64,000 nucleotides of DNA. Origin: Protea cynaroides (taxonomy: Eukaryota; Streptophyta; Magnoliopsida; Proteales; Proteaceae). The notes under the pieces are model-generated. The model saw only the letters and a list, made by a program, of their open reading frames with translations, did not search any database and had not been told where the DNA came from. Made by a program: the position numbers and the translations under genes. This document shows positions 1 through 12,670 of this stretch, in pieces (position 1 is the first letter of the stretch; every line of letters begins with the position of its first letter). Location of the stretch: positions 87,538,278 through 87,602,277 of the forward strand of contig CM053275.1 of assembly GCA_028583415.1 (NCBI GenBank), in the 5' to 3' direction.

Positions 1-157
1 AGCCCTCCATCCGAGCCGACAACTCTGTCGGCTCAGCTTGTCGATTGGGGCGTCGACTCGGATGGAGGGCTCGGATTCACCCTAGAGCTAGGTGGCGGCC
101 ATCCATCCGGGCCGCCAACTCTCCCACTCAAACTCAGGCGGGAGAGGATTTCTATAC
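1..157. mobile_element. Mutator-like MITE, cut by window start
   Basis: Right part of a hairpin MITE. Bases 1-15 and 57-71 are inverted copies (AGCCCTCCATCCGAG against CTCGGATGGAGGGCT). The right end reads GAGGATTTCTATAC, which in reverse matches the terminal repeat of the complete copies at 14,221 and 41,292. The paralogous sequence at about 34,158 has the flank ATGTGGTTG without the element, which fixes the right edge near 157. The left end and left target duplication lie outside the window. Confidence 0.65.
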
Positions 158-1258
158 ATGTGGTTGGGGTTAAATAAATCAATTATTAGTGGATTTCTGG
201 TTAATTGATTGGTTGGATTTAGATTTCTGTCAATCACATCCTAAACTGTCTAGTCTAGCACACCTTAACTTTTACTCCTCGGAGCCTCATTCATTTTGGA
301 TTTTAATCCTTTCATGTTCTCATCTTAGGAAAATTCTGTGGCAGTATTTTTTTTTATCTCACACATCGATGTATTAGTATATATATATATACAGTGAATG
401 ACAATCACAAAATTTTCTTCCTATCAACATGAAAACATGAGAGAATTTGAATCCAATGATTTTGCCAAATTCTGTTCTACTAATGCCATGGAGAAGCACC
501 TTAACTCAAGAGCCTTAAGAGGGTATACAGAAATATTTAGAGTATACTGTGTAGTTTCACCAGGTCATTCTCTGTCTGACTTAGGTCGGTTTCGATCCAT
601 CTCGTAGGTGAGATATGGATATATTAATATTCGATTCGATCGACCTCGGTGCATATTTGGTGTTTGCTAATCGGGCTAGTAAGTCTGTATAATGTACAGA
701 CTGTAATGGGTTTATGCAAAAATGTAAATAAAAATTGAGGAATGTTGGGTTTTGAATCCAGAATTTTTTCTTTGTAGATTAGATATCTTCTTACAGGATT
801 GTAAAAAGCTCTTATTAGGCTCGTGATAATCCATGTAGACGATGATGAAGATGGAAGGAGCGAGTGTAAGACTCAAGAAATGAAAGATAGTAAGAGGCGT
901 TTTAATGTTTTAAGATTTTAGTTTTTGGGTTGTATTTGTTTGGTCTAAACTAAGAATTAGTTTGGTTTAAAGATATATTTGGTTCATTCGATGGGTTCGG
1001 TAGGACTACACCCTTAGATTGTGAACGTTCGTTTAAAAATTGATGGGCCTAAGTTTGACACCTTTAATAATTGGGCGGACTCGGTCCATAATCGGTCAAT
1101 GTACTCGATGTGGCCTGAAATTGACAACTCTAGTTAAAACTCATCCATTGGGTCGAATCAAATAACCTGATTTTATTTAAAAAAAAAAAAATTAACAATT
1201 ACCCCGAGGAATTATGTAAGAAGATAAATGAATTGAAATAAAGTTAGGAAAAAATGAA
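158..1258. other. Non-coding duplicated flank, no gene seen
   Basis: AT-rich sequence without a credible gene. The short open frames at 189-377 and 398-607 have no domain and are not kept in the paralogous copy at 34,159-35,200. About 580-1,155 belongs to a dispersed repeat also seen at 33,540-34,140 and 35,250-36,270 (shared phrases such as TCGGTGCATA and GGGCTAGTAAGT). Confidence 0.6.
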
Positions 1259-4200
1259 GGTTGTGTTTGGCTGCAAGGGGAATTGAAGGGAAGGGAAGTG
1301 AAAATTTTTAACTTAAAAATAAAAATTTATAATGATTACAACCCATGCTATCACATTGCTATGTAACTAATTCTAAATCATTTCATATTTAGTTATTAAC
1401 TTACGCTGCACTTTGCATTCAGATCCCTTGCATTTAAAAAGTAAAATAAATTTTACATCTTATTAGTATCATTACTAAATATGTTATGAAAATTAGGTAG
1501 CTCTTATACAATCATTTTGTGTTAAAATAATAAAAGTTTCATTTTTAAGTTAAAAAAGTTCCATTCTCTTCCCTTGAATTCTCCTAGCAAGCAATATCAC
1601 ACTTCAATTTTGGACTAACCAGTGGTGTGATGAACTGTCATAAGAACTAACAGTTCAATCAGCATCTCATAAAGATCGTACAAATCATGTTAAACCAAAA
1701 CACATTCCACAGTAATAATCAGAGATAATAATTAAATAGCAAAAGTCTTATTAATAATGAACTGAGAGTCTACAGTGATAATTAAATATTTAACAAGTTA
1801 TCTTCAAGAACCAAAACATAAATATAACAAACTATTACAAATCTCATAAGTTAAATACAAAAGATAGAACACTAAGTGGAAACACTCGCTTGACGAGTCT
1901 TGCTCGTCCTCCATAGCTTACACATCCATAGCCGCCACATGTTCATACGTTGGTGTATTCATGTAGTCTTCAACCGTAACACCTGCAACATAAAAAATTA
2001 AAAAGAATTATGTACACGAGGATCAGCTCTCCAACATGAGCTCAGTAAGTGAACAAAACAATGCAACAAACATATGCATGCATTCAATTCATATATTTGA
2101 TCTGATTTTAAGTTTGCAACTGTGCTATAGAAAGGATTGACGATCATCGCACCTCTATACACGAGTGTGTGAGTCCATCCAATGGATCAAACATCATTAC
2201 CGTTTCACATGCACCCACCATGGAATAGAGATAGAACTAAAATGTTCGGATCATACACCACCAACACTTTCCTTGATGCCCTACTCATACCAACACGTAA
2301 GTCCCTGCTGGGGCGAGCTTGCAAACTGAGCTCGTAACTAACCAATCCTAATGTGATCCAATGTATCTAAGGCATCACCCCAGCATCCCTCAATAAGTCT
2401 ATAAAGATAGAGCTAAGGCCTCCCGACAGAGTCAGAGACCACACGGTCCGAGACCACCTCCCCTGATGTCCTACGACGTAATAGCTTCACTAAGATAATG
2501 GCGATACTACGATGTCAGTGGGCAAGATTTGAGTTGAGATAGAGCTAGAGTTTGGTAACCATGCCAGAGACCACAGTGCTACGTCCTCCCCCTGATGCTC
2601 CACTGGCATCTAGCACACTAACCACACACATAATCACATGTCTATTCCTAGCATCATCACCATCATGTTAAAAATAGACAGAAATAAATAAACATGAACA
2701 GAAATAACAGTAATATTGGATGACATGTGAGATTCATATTACAAGCATACAAGTCTAGAATCATTCATTGCATTGGACAAATAAAATAAAACAGTTTAGG
2801 TCTTGTTCTCTCACCTTTGATTGATGTTTGTTCCTCTCTCAAGTTTGAAAACCTAAACAATTAATGTATTTAAGTTAAGGATTAATTTTCTTAAGTTACA
2901 GTAGTCAAAAACCTTGTTTGGTATCAAAATATGCTTGTTGTTATCGTGTGGTCGACCCTATGGTCGCATATCATGTGACCATCGCATGCGACCACACGAT
3001 TCCTGGGACTTTCTCGAATGGTTGTGGTCGATTCACTGATCACCCTATGGTCGACCATAGCTGTGACCATATGAAGTTAGGTTGATTTTTACTTCTCATA
3101 CGAGTTCCTCCTTATAGCTCATCAACGGGATTCATCCTAAGATCATTCTATGGTCTTTAATCATAGTTTATTCCTATCAATTATCCTTAAACCTATTCTC
3201 TCATGGTTTTCCTTAAAAATTCTATAACCAAAATCGTTATATTAGATTCAACACATCAACTTGATGAAAAGTAACCTATCCTATCTGATCTAGCTTTACA
3301 AAGACAGGTCCATACCTTAAGTTTGTTGTAAAGAGATAGAATTCTTCTCTCCAAAACCCTTCCCCAAGTTTTTCTCTCATTCTCTTTCTCTCTCTTTCTC
3401 TCTTAGGTTTAGGGTGTGAGATTGATTCAAAAGAGTAAAATAGAGTAGAGTGATGTCCTTTATATAGAGAAAAAACTTCTATATAGAGTCCTCTTTCAAT
3501 TAGAAAAGAGATTTCCTTTGATTTGAAAAGTTTTCAAATCATGGAGTCGGTCTCAACATCGTGCTGTGGCACATGTGGTCGCAGAATCGATCTATCATAC
3601 GTCCCCAATATGCTACCACACGTTGTGCGGTCTCATGTGTGTGGTCTCATGTGATCAACCACACCCCTAAAAAATACAACCACACATTATGCGGTCTCAT
3701 GTGTGTGGTCTCATAATCAACCATACATATCGACCACACATTCGACCATACAAACCAAATTTACTGGTTTGACTATTTTGATTGGTTTGCTCACCTGATT
3801 TTGTGATTTCTTCATACGGTTGATTCAATTAAATCGATTATAATGAGAAAATCGATCACAATAAGAGAACATAAGGTTAGACTAGATTTGTCACACCTCA
3901 ATTCTGGACTAACCAATGGTGTGATGAACCGTCGTAAGAATCAACGGTTCAAATCAGGATCTCATATAGGCTATGTCAACCATGTTAAACCAAAACACAT
4001 TCCACATTAATTATAGATAATAAAGTAAATAACAGAAGTTTTATTAAAAATGAACTGAGGCCTAACATGATAAGTAATTAAATAATTCAGTTATCTCCAA
4101 GTAACCAAAACATAAATATATCAAATTATTACAAATATCAAATACAAAAGTTAAACACTAAGCGTAATTATTGTTGAAACACTCGCTTGACAAGTCATAT

Positions 4201-5269
4201 TCATCATCTACAGCTTGCACATCCATAACCGCCACGTGTCTATACATTGGCGTATTCGTGTAGTCTTCAACGGTATTACCTGCATCATTAGAAATTAAAA
4301 AAAATGCTACCGTGGGGTGAGCTCACAACTTAGCTCAGTGAGAAAATAAAACAATGCAACAAATATATGCATGCATTTAATTCATATCTTTGGTCTGATT
4401 TTTAAGTTTATAATATGCTATAGAAAGATTAGCGCTCACCGTACCTCTATACACAAGTGTGTGAATCTACCCAATGGATCAAACACCATTGTCGTCTCAC
4501 ATGCACCTACCATGGAATAGAGATAGAGCTAAAGTGTCTGGATCAAACACCGCCAACACTTCTCCTGATGCCCTATCCATACCAATACGTAAGCCCCTAT
4601 TGGCAAGGGCTTGCAAACTGGGCTTGCAACTAACCAATTCTAATGTCATCCAGTGTATCCAAGGCCTCACCCCAGCATCACTCAATACATCCATAGAGAT
4701 AGAGCTAAGGCCCCCCGACAGAGTCAAAGACCACATGGTCTGAAACCACCTTCCCTGATGTGCTACGACATAATAGTTCTACTAAGTTAATAGCGATACG
4801 ACGATGTCAGTGGGAAAAACTTGAGTAGAGTTAGAACTAGAGTCTGGAGATCAGGTCAGAGACTACAATGCCACGTTCTTCCCCTGATGCTCCACTCGTA
4901 TCCAACACACAAACCACATACACATAATCACATGTCTATTCTTAGCATCATCAATCAACATGGTAGACAAATATACAGAAGTAAATATGCATGAGCAATA
5001 ATAACAGTAATATTGGATGACATGTGAGATGCACATTACAAGCATACAAGCATATGATCAATCATGGCATTAGACTCAATAAAATAAACAGCTTGTTATT
5101 AGCCAATTAGTTTAGGTCTTGTTCCTTCACCTTTGATTGATGTTTGTTTCTCTCCCAAGCTTTGGAAGTCACTTTGAATCTATTAGGAACCTAAACAATT
5201 AATGTATTTAAGTTAGGATTCAAGTTTACCAAGTTACAGTACTCAAAAACCTTGTTTGGTCTCAAAATA

Positions 5270-7632
5270 TGTCACACCCCAATTCTGGACTAACCAGAAT
5301 AGTGTGATGAACCGTCAATAAATCAACGATTCAACTAGGATCTCGTATAGGCTATGCCAACAATGTTGAACCAAAATACATTCCACATTAATCAGAGATA
5401 ATAAAGTAAATAGTGGAAGTCTTATTAATAATGAACTGATGTCTAATCATGATAAATAATTAATATTTCAGTTATCTCCAAGCAACCAAAACATAATTTA
5501 ATACATATTACAAATATCCAAATACGAAAGTTAAATACTAAGCTCATCCATAGTTGAAACGCTCGCTTAACGAATCATAATAGTCCTCTACAGCTTGCTC
5601 ATCCATAGCCGCCACCTGTTCATATATTGACGTGTCGATATAATCTTCAACCGTAATACCTGCAATATCAGAAACTAAAAAGAATTACGCGCGCGAGGGT
5701 CAGCTCTCCAACTTGAGCTCAGTGAGAAAACAAAACAATGCAACAAACATATGCATGCATTCAATTCATATCTTTGGTCTGGTTTATAAGTTTACAATGT
5801 GCTATAGAAAGGATTGGTGGTCACCACACCTCTATACACGAGTGTGTGAAGCCGCCCAATGGATCAAACACCATTATCGTTCCATATGCACCTATCATGG
5901 AATAGAGATAGAGCTAAAGTGTCCGGATCAAACACCGCATAACACTTCCCCTGATGCCCTATCCATACCAACACGTAAGCCCCTATTGGCGAGGGCTTGC
6001 AAACTGGGCTCGCAACTAACCAATCCTATTGTCAAACAGTGTATCTAAGGTCTCACCCCAGCATCCCTCAATACGTTCATAGAGATAGAGCTAAGGCCCC
6101 CCGGCAGAGTCAGAGACTACACGGTCCGATACCACCTCCCCTGATGCCCTACGACGTAATAGTTCTGCTAAGATAATGGCGATATGACGATGTTAGTGGA
6201 CAAGACTTGAGTAGAGATAGAGCTAGAGTCTGGTGACCAGGATGAACCACAGTGTCATGTCCTCCCCCTGATGCTCCACTCGCATCAAGTACACTAACCA
6301 CACACATACATTCATATGCCTATTCCTAGCATCATCATCATCATCATGTTATAAATATATAGAATTAAATATGCATGAGTAGTAATAACAGGAATATTGA
6401 ATGACATGTGAAATGCACATTACAAGCATACAAGCATATAATCATTCATGGCATTGGACTCAATAAGTAAAACATTTTATTATTAACCAATTAATTTAGG
6501 TCTTATTTCCTCATCTTTGATCAATGTTTGTTCCTTTTCCAAGCTTTGGAAGTCACTTTGAATCTATTAGGAACCTAAACAATTAATGTATTTAAGTTAG
6601 GGTTCAAGTTTATCAAGTTATAGTAGTCAAAAACCTTGTTTGGTCTCAAAATATGCTTGCTGTTATCGTGTGGTCGCACGTGTGGTCGATCATGTGGTTG
6701 CAATATATGCGACCACACACTGTGTGGTCGAACGCTGTGGTCGCAGATTATGCGACCACACCATGCGACCACACCTTTCCTAGGAACTCCCCGAATAGTT
6801 GTGTTCGACCCTTTGGTCACCCTGTGGTCGACCACAGGCTGCGACCACATGATGTTTGGTCACTTTTTCATCTTCAATCCGAATTCTTCCTGAGTCGATT
6901 CCTCTGCTCATTACTTGGGTTCATCTTATGATTATTATATGGCTATTATTTACAGTTTCTCATTAACCATTATCCCTAATCTATTTTCTCATGGTTTTTC
7001 TTGGAAATTCCATAATCAAAATCGTTGCATTAGATTCAACACATCAACTTGATAAAAGGAACCTATCTATCTGATCTAGCCTACAGAGTCAAGTCTATAC
7101 CTTAAGCTTGCTGTAGGGAGATAAAACTTTTCTCTTCAAAACCTTCTTCTCCAAATCTCCTTCTTTCCCTTCTCTTCCTTTCTCTTTCTCTCTTAGATTT
7201 AGGGTTTCACTTTGAGTTCTAAAAGAGTGAGAGAGACTAAGGAACATTCCTTATATAGAGGGAAAACCTCCATATAGAGTCCCACTTAGATTAGGAAAGA
7301 ACCCCCTTCGGATTATGAAGGTTTCCTAATCATGGAGTCTGACTGGGTTTGTGTGGTCGTAGGTGTGGTTGCAGAACCCATCGACCACACACCTCAAAAA
7401 TTGCGACCACATGTCCCAGACTTCTGTGGTCGCATTCTTCTGAGGTGTGGTCGATCACACTTGTTTAGGTATTCGACCACACACTCCTAAATAGATGATT
7501 TTAGATTCAATTTCATACCTAGTCTTGTGGTTTCTTCACGCACTTGGTCCGCTTGGTCCGACCATGATAGGAAAACTTGTCACGACACGAGAACGTAAGG
7601 TTAGACCGGATTCGTGACGTGCGGGTCTTACA
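5270..7632 (-). mobile_element. Solo LTR A3 with intact AAATA duplication
   Basis: Complete 2,363-bp LTR from TGTCACACCCC to GCGGGTCTTACA, flanked by AAATA at 5,265-5,269 and 7,633-7,637. LTR A2 continues on both sides (GGTCTCAAAATA... then ...AAATATGCTTGTTG). Two motif arrays (6,664-6,853 and 7,350-7,492) contain GTGGTCGACCAC palindromes. The clean duplication with no internal domain marks an insertion later reduced to one LTR by recombination. Confidence 0.88.
7249..7258 (-). promoter_or_regulatory. Probable TATA box of LTR A3
   Basis: Minus-strand CTATATAAGG, followed in the transcription direction by a leader rich in GA (7,130-7,200). The same arrangement recurs in A1 (about 3,450) and A2 (about 10,495), so the site is conserved in the family. 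Confidence 0.55.
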
Positions 7633-8290
7633 AAATATGCTTGTTGTTATAGTGTGGTTGCACATGTGGTCGAACCTATGGTCATAATATATGAGACCAC
7701 ACACTATGTGGTCGAACCCTGTGGTCGCATTTTATGTGACCACACCCTGCGACCACACCTTTCCTAGGAACTTCCCGAATAGCTGTGGTTGACCCTCTGG
7801 TCACCCTGTGGTCGACCATAGGCTGCGACCACATGATGTTTGGTTAGTTTTCATCTTCAATTGGAATTCTTCTTGAGCCGATTCCTCGGCTCATTACTTG
7901 GGTTCATCCTATGGTTATCCTATGGTCATTATTTACAGTTTTTCATTAACCATTATCCTTAACCTCTTCTCTTATAGTTTTCATTTAGAAATTTCATAAT
8001 CGAAATTGTAAGACCCACACTCTATGAACCTAGTCTAAACTTCTATTTCATGTCGTAACAGGTCTTCCAATCATCATCGGACCAGACGGAACAATTAGAT
8101 GACAATCAGGTACGAAAACGAACCAAAATAGAGATAATTTTTATACCGGTCTCATGGTACCGGTCGACAGGTATGTCTGCGCGGGCAGACTAGTTAGATT
8201 TGGAAACGGATCTCTGTAGGTCCCGCTTGCCAAATATCAACCCTCGAGACTTTCCTAAAGTAGAAAAACTTTTCTAAACCCCATCCTAGT

Positions 8291-8300
8291 CTATTTAAGG
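8291..8300 (+). promoter_or_regulatory. Probable TATA box of LTR B
   Basis: CTATTTAAGG followed by ACTCTTAAACC and a purine-rich leader (8,340-8,400, AGAGAGGAAAAAGAG type). It occupies the same relative place as the TATA element of the Tekay-like LTRs at 19,811 and 29,377. Confidence 0.5.
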
Positions 8301-9742
8301 ACTCTTAAACCTCCTTAAACCTCTTTGATTGATTCTCACAAACCCTAGAGAGGAAAAAGAGATTTGAAGAGGAGAAAGAGCTAAGAAAGGTGGAAGAGGA
8401 GCCGCCATTAGACGAAGAACACCATAGTTGAAAACCAACAGTAAGTGCTTGAACTTCTCTCTAAGTTAAGCATTATGGATGACTCATCATGACTGATTAA
8501 TACCATACAAAGCTAGGTATTGATCAAAATCCCTAAATTCCCATTAAATCCTAATTCGGTTGATAAACCTTATATTTGAATTCTAAACTAAAATTTCTTA
8601 GAATGTAGGCTTTGAATGAAAGATAAAAATAATCCTAAAATATTGCTCAAGCCTAGAAGGCATAGGAGGAACCCTAGAAGCCATAATGGGTGATCGACGG
8701 GAGACGAACACCAAGTTGGTGGTCTTCTGGAGGCATACCGATCGACCATACCGGTCGCACGATATGCGACCGGTACAGCGACAGGTACCTCTCGGGAGCT
8801 AGTCATGAAGGGACCGGTCGACCATACCAGTCGCATCATTTCCCCCCAGTACAACTACTAGTACTTGCGACCGGTATGCACTATTTTGGGTTTATTTTGA
8901 CCCAGTTGGTTTCCGACTAACGTAAAACCCTAAGGAATTAATTCTAATTAAACCCTAACATCGTGTAGGACCCTGTGATAGTAAGATTGGACGTTGTGAT
9001 GAGAAGAAAATAAGCAATTGAGCATCAGATAAGGGAATCGGACCCAAACCCTAATTAACTAAGAACAGTAAAACGTTGTTAATAATTATTGTTCTATGGA
9101 GTATTGCTTGTGTATATTCACATATCATATTTACTTTAAGTTATTATATTGTTCATGCATATTCTCTATGCTAGGTTGTGATTGTTAGGCATGTGATTGT
9201 TTTCGTTGGTATGTGGAATAGGAAGGGCCTAGGGTCTAGGATCATTCTTCACACTATCACCTTTTCATATTGCTTCTGTCTTAGCATGCTTGGTGCATGT
9301 AGGGTATCAGGGGGAGGACGTGGCACTTTGGTCTCCGGCCTGGGCACCAGACTCTAGTCCTATCTCAATGCTGTAGGAAGTTGTGCTGGGATAGGGCTTA
9401 CTATGATGACATATAGGATTGATTAGTTGCTAGCCCAGTTTGTAAGCCCTCGCCAATAGGGGCTTATGTGTTGGTATGGCTAAGGCATCAGGGGAAGTGT
9501 TGATAGTGTGTAATCCAGACACTTTAGCTCTATCCCTATTCCATGGTGGGTGCATGTGGGACGACAATGGTGTTTGATCCATTAAGCAGATTCACACACT
9601 CGTGTATAGAGGTGCGATGACTGCCAATCCTTTCTATAGCACATTGCAAACTTAAAACCAAACCATAATGTGAATGTTACTAATGCATGTTGCTTGTTGC
9701 ATTGTCTGATTTTCTTACTGAACTAAGTTGTGAGCTCATCCT

Positions 9743-9744
<2 letters not shown>

Positions 9745-9829
<85 letters not shown>
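9745..9829. repeat. (TA)n microsatellite
   Basis: About 42 uninterrupted TA units inside solo LTR B. Open frames reading IYIYIY across it are artefacts. Confidence 0.98.
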
Positions 9830-9832
<3 letters not shown>

Positions 9833-11708
9833 TTTAGATGTTGATGTAGATTATACTGTGGAGGACTACGTGGACGCTCCAATATATGGAGGTGTTGCTG
9901 CTTTAGAAATGCAAGCAGGGGAGGACGAGCATGATGCATCATGCGAGTGCCCTTTCTGCGTGTACCTCTAGGATGTTCCTAGTTTAGTCATTTTATTTTA
10001 TTTATTTCAGTTGGATTTTCTAAATGATGTAAGGATATTTTATCTACGTTTTGGTATTTGGATAATTTGATAATTTAATTAAGTATCATTAGAATACTCA
10101 GTTCATTTATATTAAGCCTACCGCTGTATTTATTTAGTTATGTGCAATGATTTGTATTAGTGGAAACGATCTTATTGAGGTCCTGGTGTGAACCGTTGGT
10201 TTAGTGACAGTTCACTCACACTTTTGTTTCAGCCAGAATTGGGGTGTGACAGAAATTATTACATTAGATTCAACACATCAAGTTGATAGAAGGAACCTAT
10301 CCTATCTGATCTACCCTATAGAGTCAAGTCCATACCTTAAGCTTGCTGTAGAGAGAGAAAACTTTTCTCTGCAAAAATCCTTCTCCAAGCTTTTTCTCTT
10401 AATTTCTTTCTCCTTCTCTTCTTTTCTCTCATTCTCTCTTAGGTTTGGAGTTTCAATTTGGGTTCTAAAAGAGTGAGAGAGGCTAAGGGATGTTCTTTAT
10501 ATAGAGAAAAACCTCCATATAGAGTCCCACTTCAATTAGGAAAGAGTCTCACTTCAATTAGGAAAGAGTCCCCCTCAAATTAGAAAAGTTTCCTAAACAC
10601 GGAGTCGGTTCAGCATCGTGTGATCGTAGAATCAGTAAACCACACGTTCAAAATATGCGACCACACGTCGTGTCGTCTCATGCATGTGGTCTCATTTTGT
10701 GTGGTCTCATGTTCAACCACACGTATCGACCACACCCCTCAAAACTGTCACCACACATCCAAAATTTATTGGTTTCTAATTTTTGACTGGTTGCTTCCAC
10801 ACAACTTAACCAGTCAACCACACCAACTAAATTTGACTTGTTGTTTTCTTATCTTGTGGTTTCTTTATACAATTGGTTTACTTGAGTTGGTTATGATGGG
10901 AAGAACCGTCACGACACGAGAACGTAAGGTTAGACCGAATTCGTGGCGTGCGGGTCTTATAGGGTTCGTGGCAAGTGGGTCTTACAACTAAACACAGCTA
11001 AAACGAACCTCTTTAGAGAATTCACCTTAAAATTGCTCGTAATATGAAGGAATGCTTTACCAACCCTTACTAAAACATATTATTGACATGGGATCACAAC
11101 GGACAACAAAGCCTCCAAACTAACATCCATTGCTAGTATACTGAAGGATAAGGTTTACCAAAAAAATAATAATTAAATAAAAATGCTGAAGGAACAATGG
11201 ACATTGGCTCGAATTCCATGACAAGACGATCAACCACTGATTCCATTATTCCACAAAATAAGTTACAATACTTAATATTTTTTTTCTTTTTGGTGGTAAA
11301 TAGTAGCTTTATTCAGTAGAACATGTAGGACACATAGTTATTAGATTACAGAGATCCATCATCCATGGAATGGAACACAACCAAACTGTTGCACATATAA
11401 GCGACAGGGCCTTCCAGGCTAATGAATCAGCTACTTAATTTGCTTCCCTAGGAATGTAAGTAAAATCGCAAGTTTTGCAATAGGTGGAGAGGTGTAGAAT
11501 ATTCGAGGTGATGAGCTGTAAAGCAGACGGAGGGATTGGTGGCTAAAAGATAATTGATCACTGATAGATAATTAAATTCACCCATCAAGTGATTGATGGC
11601 TTTTGATGTGCCTTCTAGTAAATCGTGATAGATAGCTAAAGCCACCCCAGTAGGACAGAGTAAAAAAAGAAAAAGAAAAAAAGAGAGAGCAGATTTAGCA
11701 AAGTTTAG

Positions 11709-12251
11709 GGTCCCATTTGATAACACTCTCGTTCTTGGATTCCATTGATTTTGTCTCACTGGGAACAATTTGAGCTGAATACTATTTGGTAAATCCAGTC
11801 CGATTCCAAGCTCCCAGGGAATAAGCTGGATTCCATTTGACTCAGGGATCCCAAATTTGAGAGCTAAAAAAACTAGCTCTCTTGCTCTAGGGCATATGAA
11901 ACAGAACTAAAAAAGAGAATCAAGCCAAAACAAAGGCTTGACTGTTACCACCAGTATTTCCCGCCACCACCACCACCACCACCACCACTACTGCCACCAC
12001 AACCACCACCCCACCACCACCACCACCACCACCACCACCACCACCACCACCACAACCATCAGACCTGGAATAGATTCCAGATTCATTTTTATCAAACGAG
12101 ATTCTATTTTTAATAAGCTCTGGAATCAGATCTAGAATAACATTATCAAACAGTATTCTGCTCTTAAAAAACTAACTCCAGAGTAAAAGCAATAAAGTAA
12201 TTCCAGAGCAAAAGCAACGGATCAGGAACAAAAATATTATCAAATGGGGCC
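11709..12251. mobile_element. 543-bp MITE with 15-bp terminal inverted repeats
   Basis: Begins GGTCCCATTTGATAA and ends TTATCAAATGGGGCC, inverted copies with one mismatch. It splits the LINE RNase H remnant, and the unit 2 copy lacks it. A (CAC)n/(CCA)n tract occupies 11,963-12,053. No coding capacity. Target duplication not clear. Confidence 0.75.
11963..12053. repeat. (CAC)n microsatellite
   Basis: Imperfect CAC/CCA triplet run inside the MITE. It yields spurious poly-His and poly-Thr frames. Confidence 0.95.
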
Positions 12252-12670
12252 TAGCTTAAATGGCCATCACTATCGCAAAACACAACACCAAAACCCCAGT
12301 TAGTCTTATCAGAGGACCAAAATGCATTGGAATTCAACTTCAGATAAGGAGCAGGTAGTGGAACTCAACTCACCCTAGTATCATGTGAGCCAATTGGTGT
12401 CGGTTTGACTCCAAGCGGTGGTTGATTTGCGTTGTGAAACTCCAAATGATCCCTTGTAGCCAATGCAATTACCTCGGCATGTTGTCAAATCTTATTATTA
12501 AAATGTACATCCTTCCGAGCACACCATAGGTACCAGGCGATAAAAATACACAGTCCAATAGATTATGGAGAGAGATGCTTTCCAAGACTCACAAAGCAAA
12601 TGGACAACTCAATAGAACATGAGCTAGAGAGTCTCCAACGACAAACCACACCATTGAGGGATAGACTTGA

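Larger units (their letters stand above)
8007..10251 (+). mobile_element. Solo LTR B with intact GAAAT duplication
   Basis: A 2,245-bp LTR in the opposite orientation to A1-A3, from TGTAAGACCCACACTC to GGGGTGTGACA, flanked by GAAAT at 8,002-8,006 and 10,252-10,256. It is inserted in LTR A2. Its core block (about 9,300-9,640) is homologous to the other LTRs, but its motif arrays use a different variant, GACCGGTCG/CGACCGGT (8,145-8,195 and 8,695-8,880). A (TA)n tract at 9,745-9,829 has expanded inside it. Confidence 0.87.
3889..10961 (-). mobile_element. Solo LTR A2 nested in A1, itself interrupted twice
   Basis: Starts TGTCACACCTCAATTCTGG at 3,889 and continues to 5,269, then 7,638-8,006, then 10,257-10,961, where it ends GGGTCTTATA (canonical end GGGTCTTACA with one C-to-T change). 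Joined length is about 2.4 kb. The flanks AGATT (3,884-3,888) and GGGTT (10,962-10,966) both differ by one base from the expected GGATT, consistent with a decayed 5-bp duplication. The A1 sequence resumes in register after it. Confidence 0.75.
1595..10986 (-). mobile_element. Solo LTR A1 (Tekay-like family), interrupted
   Basis: Outermost LTR of the stack. It begins TATCACACTTCAATTTTGG, a mutated form of TGTCACACCCCAATTCTGG, and runs to 3,888. The final 25 bases (10,962-10,986, ending GGGTCTTACA) lie beyond LTR A2. Net length is about 2.3 kb. Read on the minus strand it has a TATA-like CTATATAAAGG near 3,450-3,462 and two arrays of a GTGGTCG/CGACCAC motif (2,944-3,075 and 3,555-3,765). No internal retroelement sequence is present. 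The outer target duplication (AGCAA against ACTAA) is not convincing. Confidence 0.75.
1259..10998. mobile_element. MITE-like element split by nested LTRs
   Basis: Left end near 1,261 reads GTGTTTGGCTGCAAGGGGAA, followed by TTGAAGGGAAGGGAA. The right arm is the inverse, ending before 1,594 with TTCCCTTGAATTCTCC and resuming after 10,986 with CTAAACACAG. The LTR stack interrupts the right terminal repeat a few bases before its end. The paralogous site near 36,355 lacks the whole insertion. Superfamily is unclear (hAT or PIF type). Confidence 0.55.
11270..12670 (-). pseudogene. LINE 3' remnant with RNase H domain, unit 1 copy
   Basis: Degenerate minus-strand LINE end. From 12,670 down, a zinc-finger-like reverse transcriptase tail is suggested by the phrase WYLWCARKD near 12,540. 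An RNase H domain follows, with a GVVFCDSDGHL segment near 12,270, a CPTGVALAI segment near 11,650 and weak catalytic surroundings. A T-rich stretch at 11,279-11,292 is the likely poly(A) tail. A 543-bp MITE (11,709-12,251) splits the domain. The same remnant lies in unit 2 (36,660-38,400), so it predates the duplication. The open frame 11,448-11,768 covers part of it. Several frame breaks show it is dead. RNase H assignment is good; the LINE clade is not determined. Confidence 0.65.

Noticed and set aside
9687..9971. Open frame with a long YIYIYI stretch
   Set aside because: It is a reading of the (TA)n microsatellite in solo LTR B.
11938..12135. His/Thr-rich open frame
   Set aside because: Translation of a CAC microsatellite inside a MITE; no start context or conservation.
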